Source: Pagrus major (lineage: Eukaryota > Chordata > Actinopteri > Spariformes > Sparidae). Taken from it: a DNA stretch of 64,000 nucleotides. This document shows, piece after piece, positions 62,418 through 64,000 of this stretch; the stretch's first letter is position 1, and every line of letters begins with the position of its first letter. Made by a program: the position numbers and the translations under genes. The notes beneath the pieces are model-generated. The model saw only the letters and a list, made by a program, of their open reading frames with translations. It ran no database searches and was not told the DNA's origin. The DNA lies in contig NC_133236.1 of assembly GCF_040436345.1 (NCBI RefSeq), positions 18,803,466 through 18,867,465 on the forward strand. Direction: 5' to 3'.

Positions 62418-63996
62418 AAAAAAGGCATGCATAATGTGGTATGTTGGGATTTCTTTTTCAGTAAATTAGGATCTATGCATCTTGTTTTACTCTAGGAAAT
62501 TATATTTGATTATATAATTGACAAAAATGGCATTATGTCATTTTAACCAAACGTATCCGTACGCTGCCACTGGTTAGCACAAGTATTATTTAATTATTTT
62601 CAACTTAATTCACGGTATATGTATATGCATCTTTTAGCATTTGGTGTTCTCTTTGTATTATCACGTCAAGAACAACAAAAAAAGATGGGCATTTATATTC
62701 CCGAGTATAACAGTGAATAATTGATTATACCAGCTGTTATATTTAATCCTTTTCAACTACAGTTTTAAGACATAAACTTCCCCTTTGTTGCTTTAATCTG
62801 GATTATAAGAATATTGACATCCTTGACTTGATGTCTTCCAGGCGGTGAACAGGCAGATCAGCCTTGAGCAGCAGCTGCAGAGTCTGAAGGAGAATGAACA
62901 CGCGCTCCAAACGCTGCAGGAGTCTCTGAGCCAGCTGGACCACACGCTCACCTCCTACCTCACTGACCGCATCGACGCCTTCCAGCTACCGCAAGAGGCA
63001 CAGGTATAGCACGCATGTGCACAACACACATGCCAGAGGAGTTACTCTAAAGATGTGTAACTTGGGGAAGCACCCACACTGTCTGAAGGCTCCCCTTTCA
63101 CCTTAAGACTGTTGTTACAGTAGTAAAATATTAGTACATAGTATAAATATAATAATAAATAAATATATAATAAATATATTTTTGCATGAAAAAAAAAATT
63201 CTTATCTCATTATACATTTGATTGATAAATTCTAAGTAACATAAAACTCGAAAAAGCCCTAATGAATTCATGAACTCAGTAGGTGTAAGAAGGTCTATCT
63301 GTATGGGTATTCATTACCACTTTTCTTCAGACCATCGGGGCAGAGATCGCAGCCCACGAGGTAACAGTGGAGGAGATGAGGAGGAGGAATGTGGCCAACT
63401 TGCCTCCCCCCACCACTGATGGCAAAGCTGCTCGAGGTGGGACCATGCTGGACCAGCTGCAGGTAACACTGACTCCTACTGGAGAACATCAGGAACTGCA
63501 GGGATCTGATTTTAGACTGGTTTTTCCTTCTGCCACTATTATCAAGACATCAAAATTAAAACTGGAAACACTCTTTCTTTTGTGGAGCACTGATAAGCTA
63601 ATATGATAATGATTCCAGAATGTATTTCATATTTGATTAAAGGTTATCTAATTAGTTACTAAAATCCAGGATTTATAAAACACTTGTTGTTTAGACATTG
63701 TTTTTCACATATAAACTAGTCGAGAAAAAAACATTAAATCATGGCTGGTAAGAGAACCATGTGTGTTATCTGTCATGATACAGATGTATAACTTTGCACA
63801 CCTCTCCCTTCACACACTGCAGAGAAAGCTGAGGGAGATCTCCACTAAGTACCAGCTGTTCCAGAAGCCGGCTAACTTTGAGCAGCGCATGTTGGACTGT
63901 AAGAGGGTCCTGGATGCCGCCAAGGCCGAGCTGCACATTCTGGATGTCGGGGATGTGGACCCGGAAAAAATCCAGTCCCACCTCAATGGTTGCATG
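18437..63996 (+). CDS. utrn: Utrophin, N-terminal part (exons 2-32, gene continues past the window)
   Basis: Spliced coding sequence of 4,359 bases (1,453 residues) in 31 exons, all with GT-AG introns and matching phases. Utrophin is the autosomal dystrophin relative. It sits under the plasma membrane and ties F-actin to the dystroglycan complex at synapses, myotendinous junctions and in many non-muscle cells. Calponin-homology domain 1 lies at about residues 31-135 ([13 protein letters not shown] and the [19 protein letters not shown] actin-site helix), and domain 2 at about 150-258. A linker of some 60 residues follows, then spectrin-like repeats from about residue 320 to the edge. It is utrophin rather than dystrophin by the NEEFSDIIK start, the SSPRPETPS linker, the PAPPKKR segment in exon 17 and its position after stx11. 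Twenty of exons 3-32 have exactly the lengths I recall for dystrophin exons. About 58% of the protein lies beyond the window. Confidence 0.95.
19252..19276. repeat. A-rich low-complexity run
   Basis: Almost pure A with single T interruptions; possibly a retroposon tail. Confidence 0.5.
21013..21301 (+). mobile_element. MITE-like repeat with GGGCTGCAAC / GTTGCAGC ends, copy 1
   Basis: The left end AGGGCTGCAAC and right end TTGTTGCAGCTT form short terminal inverted repeats around a 289-base non-coding element. The body carries ATTGATTAATCTG and CAACAGCCCAAAACCCAAAGA motifs, which I recognise from a repeat very common in fish genomes. Two diverged copies lie at 43741 and 47505. Confidence 0.65.
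21537..21558. repeat. (TTA)n microsatellite
   Basis: About seven ATT/TTA units. Confidence 0.75.
26001..26023. repeat. (CCA)n microsatellite
   Basis: About seven CAC units, 83 bases before the candidate exon starting at 26106. Confidence 0.8.
26035..26040 (+). promoter_or_regulatory. N-box/ETS motif TTCCGG upstream of the candidate intron-2 first exon
   Basis: TTCCGG lies 66 bases upstream of the ATG at 26106. ETS-family factors are known regulators of both mammalian utrophin promoters. A six-base match alone is weak. Confidence 0.3.
26106..26181 (+). CDS. utrn: Candidate alternative first coding exon of utrophin (B-type)
   Basis: An ATG with A at -3 opens 25 codons plus one base, ending at a consensus donor (CTGG/GTAAGTG). 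The exon ends in phase 1, exactly as exon 2 does, so splicing to exon 3 at 34905 keeps frame: [17 protein letters not shown] and a further eight residues, then [11 protein letters not shown]. The new N-terminus is very basic and contains two Trp, unlike the acidic exon 2 start. Mammalian utrophin has a second promoter in its large intron 2 with its own short first coding exon (utrophin-B), and dystrophin uses several such exons. I infer the same arrangement here. I cannot align it with the mammalian B exon from memory. Confidence 0.6.
27203..27657 (+). repeat. Dispersed repeat ending in CTCTACTGAGTGCCATTCTAG
   Basis: It opens with a GTTT/GGTT run (27208-27240), followed by GTCAGCAGGATAACACAAAA and TTTTGGTGCAGATCCAGATA. 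It ends with GGCCTTGGCGAAGGTATGTG and CTCTACTGAGTGCCATTCTA. I recognise this series as a repeat found at many loci in fish and other animals. It is about 455 bases with no coding capacity; class not assigned. Confidence 0.6.
28400..28427 (+). CDS. utrn: Second candidate alternative first coding exon of utrophin
   Basis: A strong start context (AAGATGG) opens nine codons, MAELGLKLR, plus one base. The exon ends at a good donor (CAGAG/GTAAGA) in phase 1. Spliced to exon 3 it would read [21 protein letters not shown] very short unique N-terminus resembles the brain and Purkinje starts of dystrophin in design. About 280 bases upstream are CT-rich and then GA-rich, as promoters or 5' UTRs can be. 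With only nine codons, chance agreement is more likely than for the exon at 26106. Confidence 0.45.
30411..30482. repeat. (GT)n microsatellite
   Basis: Over 30 GT units with a few interruptions. Confidence 0.9.
31480..31980. repeat. Diverged repeat with CCGATACCGGCATCGG / TATCGGCTGATATGC ends
   Basis: ACCGATACCGGCATCGGAAA occurs at the left and TATCGGCTGATATGC at the right. Similar CGATA-rich motifs are found in fish DNA transposon fragments. Boundaries and class are uncertain. Confidence 0.3.
32287..32427. repeat. Compound (CT)n-(CA)n microsatellite
   Basis: About 41 CT units run to 32368 and change directly into about 28 CA units with one CTCT interruption. The total is 141 bases. Confidence 0.95.
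33399..33434. repeat. (GGT)n followed by G14
   Basis: Seven GGT units followed by 14 G. The G-run repeats could form a quadruplex on the plus strand. Confidence 0.85.
33555..33602. repeat. (CA)n microsatellite
   Basis: About 24 CA units. Confidence 0.9.
34905..34966 (+). CDS. utrn: utrn exon 3
   Basis: 62 bases, the same length as dystrophin exon 2. Acceptor TTTCACAG, donor AAG/GTAATG. It encodes [19 protein letters not shown], the start of calponin-homology domain 1 with actin-binding site 1. It is the common acceptor exon for exon 2 and both candidate alternative first exons. Confidence 0.93.
35845..35937 (+). CDS. utrn: utrn exon 4
   Basis: 93 bases; acceptor TAATCAG, donor CTG/GTGAGT. 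It encodes the [18 protein letters not shown] helix of calponin-homology domain 1. Confidence 0.93.
36830..36900. repeat. (CA)n microsatellite in intron 4
   Basis: About 35 CA units, with a diverged CA/TGCA lead-in from 36805. Confidence 0.92.
37317..37394 (+). CDS. utrn: utrn exon 5
   Basis: 78 bases; acceptor TCCTCAG, donor AAT/GTGAGT. It encodes [18 protein letters not shown] and on to LHQNN, the main actin-binding helix of domain 1. Confidence 0.93.
37395..39127 (+). other. Utrophin intron 5
   Basis: 1.7 kb; nothing recognised apart from low-complexity T runs near 38460. Introns 3 (34967-35844) and 4 (35938-37316) likewise contain no other gene. Confidence 0.5.
39128..39220 (+). CDS. 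utrn: utrn exon 6
   Basis: 93 bases; acceptor CTTTCAG, donor CAG/GTGAGC. It encodes [20 protein letters not shown] and the end of calponin-homology domain 1. A 40-base C tract starts 51 bases past the donor. Confidence 0.93.
39272..39311. repeat. Perfect poly-C tract of 40 bases
   Basis: Forty uninterrupted C residues, 51 bases after the exon 6 donor. Confidence 0.95.
39541..39578. repeat. 17-base tandem duplication
   Basis: TTTCAAACGCTGTTTTC occurs twice in direct succession in intron 6. Confidence 0.8.
40357..40529 (+). CDS. utrn: utrn exon 7
   Basis: 173 bases, the dystrophin exon 6 length; acceptor CATGTAG, donor CAG/GTGAGG. It spans the linker between the two calponin-homology domains and the first half of domain 2 ([27 protein letters not shown]). 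Ends in phase 2. Confidence 0.94.
40530..41818 (+). other. Utrophin intron 7
   Basis: 1.3 kb with short CA-rich stretches near 41106-41150. No other gene or element recognised. Confidence 0.5.
41819..41934 (+). CDS. utrn: utrn exon 8
   Basis: 116 bases; acceptor TCTTCAG, donor GAAG/GTACCG. It encodes [18 protein letters not shown] and AIERLLDPE within calponin-homology domain 2. One codon shorter than dystrophin exon 7. Confidence 0.93.
42557..42723 (+). CDS. utrn: utrn exon 9
   Basis: 167 bases; acceptor CTCTCAG after a long CT-rich tract, donor CAG/GTAAAA. It encodes [20 protein letters not shown] and VETLPRKY, the end of calponin-homology domain 2 and the start of the hinge. Confidence 0.94.
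42940..43345. repeat. Dispersed repeat, copy A (related to 55260-55870)
   Basis: Contains GGTGCTACATGACCAGAGAA, then ACCAATAAACACTC and ATACTGCACGTTGG, and finally CAATGATACAAAGCTGGTTG. The same series, diverged, occurs in intron 22. Confidence 0.55.
43741..44009 (+). mobile_element. MITE-like repeat, copy 2
   Basis: Shares with copy 1 the ATTTTTCATTATTGATCAATCT start, the CAGTCCAAAACCCAAATATTC middle and the GATCGACTAATTGATT...CAGCTCTA end. Terminal sequences are more decayed. Confidence 0.6.
46140..46480. mobile_element. MITE-like repeat with GTTCACCCAAAAAT inverted ends
   Basis: The left end AAAGGATAAGTTCACCCAAAAATG is mirrored at the right by ATTTTTGGGTGAACTTTAATTCTTT. The element is about 340 bases and non-coding. 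I recognise these ends from a repeat found throughout fish genomes. Confidence 0.65.
47097..47327 (+). CDS. utrn: utrn exon 10
   Basis: 231 bases (77 codons); acceptor TTTTCAG, donor GAG/GTAGGA. It encodes the hinge ([17 protein letters not shown]) and the first helix of spectrin repeat 1 ([20 protein letters not shown]). It covers the interval of dystrophin exons 9 and 10 in one exon. Confidence 0.93.
47505..47767 (-). mobile_element. MITE-like repeat, copy 3
   Basis: Inverted relative to copies 1 and 2: it starts TTTTGATAATTGATTAATTGG and ends ATCAACTAGCAATGAAAATAATC. The ends have lost the clear inverted repeats. Confidence 0.5.
47768..48827 (+). other. Rest of utrophin intron 10
   Basis: No gene or repeat recognised. 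Confidence 0.4.
48828..49009 (+). CDS. utrn: utrn exon 11
   Basis: 182 bases, equal to dystrophin exon 11; acceptor TCAAAAG (few pyrimidines next to the AG), donor CCAG/GTAGAT. It encodes [20 protein letters not shown] and on to SMDRQAR, spectrin repeat 1. Confidence 0.93.
49328..49396. repeat. (AC)n microsatellite in intron 11
   Basis: About 34 AC units. Confidence 0.93.
49578..49728 (+). CDS. utrn: utrn exon 12
   Basis: 151 bases; acceptor CTCCAG, donor AAA/GTAAAT. It encodes [20 protein letters not shown] and on to EQHK, the start of spectrin repeat 2. The glutamine run resembles mammalian utrophin. Confidence 0.93.
50053..50172 (+). CDS. utrn: utrn exon 13
   Basis: 120 bases; acceptor CTTTCAG, donor CAA/GTACGT. 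It encodes [20 protein letters not shown] and [17 protein letters not shown]. Confidence 0.94.
50398..50499 (+). CDS. utrn: utrn exon 14
   Basis: 102 bases; acceptor TTCAAG, donor CAG/GTGTGA. It encodes [20 protein letters not shown], the end of spectrin repeat 2. Confidence 0.94.
50848..50955 (+). CDS. utrn: utrn exon 15
   Basis: 108 bases; acceptor CTGTAG, donor GCA/GTGAGT. It encodes [20 protein letters not shown] and VRRLA, the start of spectrin repeat 3. Confidence 0.94.
51066..51245 (+). CDS. utrn: utrn exon 16
   Basis: 180 bases; acceptor CACGTAG, donor CAG/GTGTGT. It encodes [20 protein letters not shown] and on to [15 protein letters not shown]. Confidence 0.94.
51374..51537 (+). 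CDS. utrn: utrn exon 17
   Basis: 164 bases; acceptor GCTAAG, donor TT/GTAAGA, phase 2. It encodes a Val/Ala-rich segment ([18 protein letters not shown]) and then PPAPPKKR. This matches the proline-rich hinge that follows spectrin repeat 3 in mammalian utrophin, although here the Pro run is shorter and an Ala/Val run is added. Confidence 0.9.
51631..51754 (+). CDS. utrn: utrn exon 18
   Basis: 124 bases, equal to dystrophin exon 18; acceptor TGTGTAG, donor AAG/GTAAAC. It encodes [20 protein letters not shown], the first helix of the next spectrin repeat. Confidence 0.9.
51852..51939 (+). CDS. utrn: utrn exon 19
   Basis: 88 bases, equal to dystrophin exon 19; acceptor TGTAGG, donor AGAG/GTATGA. 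It encodes [20 protein letters not shown] and RGLMDQLER. Confidence 0.9.
51940..52622 (+). other. Utrophin intron 19
   Basis: No other feature recognised. Confidence 0.45.
52623..52867 (+). CDS. utrn: utrn exon 20
   Basis: 245 bases; acceptor TTCTGTAG, donor CAG/GTAAGA. It encodes [20 protein letters not shown] and on to LRSLSGECQ, spanning two spectrin-repeat helices. One codon longer than dystrophin exon 20. Confidence 0.92.
53621..53789 (+). CDS. utrn: utrn exon 21
   Basis: 169 bases; acceptor TTCTTCAG, donor AAAG/GTACTT, phase 1. It encodes [20 protein letters not shown] and on to REQEVNK, weakly conserved spectrin-repeat sequence. Confidence 0.88.
53790..54998 (+). other. Utrophin intron 21
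   Basis: I looked for an extra exon here because the protein is short at this point. Acceptor-like sites near 53902 and 53938 are followed by in-frame stops in the required phase, and no exon is supported. Confidence 0.5.
54999..55114 (+). CDS. utrn: utrn exon 22
   Basis: 116 bases; acceptor ATTTCAG, donor CAG/GTGAGT. It encodes [20 protein letters not shown] and on to AVDRAQ. Thirty bases shorter than dystrophin exon 22 and poorly conserved. Confidence 0.85.
55260..55870. repeat. Dispersed repeat, copy B (related to 42940-43345)
   Basis: Carries TTTGTGCTACATGACCACAG, ACCAATAAATGCTC and ACATACTGCAGGTTGG. After some 450 bases of extra sequence it carries AATGATACAAAACTGGTTGA. The order matches copy A, so the longer copy may contain an insertion. 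Confidence 0.5.
57458..57631. mobile_element. Fold-back (inverted repeat) element
   Basis: Arms at about 57458-57521 and 57562-57631 are imperfect reverse complements: GTTATTTTGCTGTTAACAAA at the left and TTTGTTAACAGTGAAATAAC at the right. About 40 bases lie between them. Non-coding; MITE-like. Confidence 0.65.
58407..58544 (+). CDS. utrn: utrn exon 23
   Basis: 138 bases; acceptor CACCTCAG, donor CAG/GTAAAG. It encodes [20 protein letters not shown] and on to SMKDNQ. Seventy-five bases shorter than dystrophin exon 23; an upstream extension is blocked by an in-frame TAA. Confidence 0.88.
58647..58760 (+). CDS. utrn: utrn exon 24
   Basis: 114 bases; acceptor AATTAG, donor AAG/GTAAGA. It encodes [20 protein letters not shown] and on to LNQCK. 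Confidence 0.92.
58898..59053 (+). CDS. utrn: utrn exon 25
   Basis: 156 bases; acceptor AACAAG, donor CAG/GTGAGT. It encodes [20 protein letters not shown] and on to LSKQ. Confidence 0.93.
59170..59340 (+). CDS. utrn: utrn exon 26
   Basis: 171 bases; acceptor TCTCCAG, donor AAG/GTAACT. It encodes [17 protein letters not shown] and [18 protein letters not shown], very close to mammalian utrophin. Confidence 0.95.
59446..59637 (+). CDS. utrn: utrn exon 27
   Basis: 192 bases; acceptor CTCACAG, donor GAG/GTAATG. It encodes [20 protein letters not shown] and [13 protein letters not shown], strongly conserved. Three codons longer than dystrophin exon 27. Confidence 0.95.
59638..60427 (+). other. 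Utrophin intron 27
   Basis: No other feature recognised beyond T-rich runs near 60220-60410. Confidence 0.45.
60428..60562 (+). CDS. utrn: utrn exon 28
   Basis: 135 bases; acceptor TCTGTAG, donor GAG/GTACAA. It encodes [20 protein letters not shown] and on to AVNEALE. Confidence 0.95.
60563..62191 (+). other. Utrophin intron 28
   Basis: 1.6 kb, with a CT-rich second half (61520-61700) that includes an imperfect (CT)n repeat at 61636-61693. No other gene. Confidence 0.5.
61636..61693. repeat. Imperfect (CT)n repeat
   Basis: CT units interrupted by CTTC and TTTC. Confidence 0.8.
62192..62341 (+). CDS. utrn: utrn exon 29
   Basis: 150 bases; acceptor CCACCAG, donor CAG/GTCAGG. It encodes [20 protein letters not shown] and on to [15 protein letters not shown], nearly identical to mammalian utrophin. 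Confidence 0.96.
62379..62416. repeat. (GT)n microsatellite in intron 29
   Basis: About 19 GT units starting 37 bases after the exon 29 donor. Confidence 0.9.
62842..63003 (+). CDS. utrn: utrn exon 30
   Basis: 162 bases; acceptor CTTCCAG, donor CAG/GTATAG. It encodes [20 protein letters not shown] and [15 protein letters not shown]. Confidence 0.95.
63331..63462 (+). CDS. utrn: utrn exon 31
   Basis: 132 bases; acceptor CTTCAG, donor CAG/GTAACA. It encodes [20 protein letters not shown], a PPP linker and [11 protein letters not shown]. Confidence 0.94.
63823..63996 (+). CDS. utrn: utrn exon 32 (last exon in the window)
   Basis: 174 bases; acceptor CACTGCAG, donor ATG/GTGA with only four intron bases left. 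It encodes [20 protein letters not shown] and on to LNGCM. The next exon lies beyond the right edge. Confidence 0.94.
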
Positions 63997-64000
63997 GTGA

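Noticed and set aside
1-64000. CRISPR arrays, operons or prokaryotic mobile systems
   Set aside because: The DNA is clearly vertebrate nuclear sequence; the tandem repeats present are simple microsatellites.

Overview
The window is eukaryotic and looks like a teleost fish genome. The first 32 exons of utrophin fit in about 48 kb with GT-AG introns. There are long CA, CT and GT microsatellites and several dispersed repeats of kinds common in fish. Two syntaxin-11 genes lie in tandem just upstream of utrophin, and the STX11-UTRN adjacency is a vertebrate synteny. Species cannot be fixed from the sequence.

Layout: (1) 0.5-0.8 kb holds a possible first coding exon of an unidentified gene on the minus strand, with an N-terminus like a mitochondrial targeting peptide. 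(2) 3.5-10.8 kb holds two plus-strand stx11-like genes, each with its whole coding sequence in one exon and probably a non-coding first exon 1.1-1.9 kb upstream. (3) 12.0-12.6 kb is a CpG-richer, promoter-like stretch with no recognised gene, followed by an intact tRNA-Leu(UAA). (4) From about 15.4 kb to the right edge runs utrophin (utrn): a promoter-like region, a non-coding exon 1, the ATG exon 2, then exons 3-32. The window ends 4 bases into intron 32, so about the first 1,453 residues are present: both calponin-homology actin-binding domains and roughly the first ten spectrin-like repeats. The remaining rod, WW, EF-hand, ZZ and coiled-coil regions lie outside.

The most interesting signals are two short exons inside the 16.4 kb intron 2 (ATGs at 26106 and 28400). 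Both are too short for a usual ORF scan. Each has a favourable ATG context and a good donor, and each ends in exactly the phase needed to join exon 3. They predict two alternative utrophin N-termini, analogous to the alternative first exons of dystrophin and the intron-2 promoter of mammalian utrophin-B. Other notable points are a perfect 40-base C tract 51 bases after the exon 6 donor, a shortened rod segment at exons 21-23, fusion of two dystrophin-type exons into exon 10, and several copies of miniature-transposon-like repeats in the introns.

Function: the syntaxin-11-like proteins are Q-SNAREs of the secretory and endosomal pathway, anchored by a cysteine-rich tail rather than a membrane helix. 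Utrophin links cortical F-actin to the dystroglycan complex. No functional link between the two is implied by their adjacency. The exon model rests on reading frames, splice sites and recognised family sequence; no alignment or transcript data were available.
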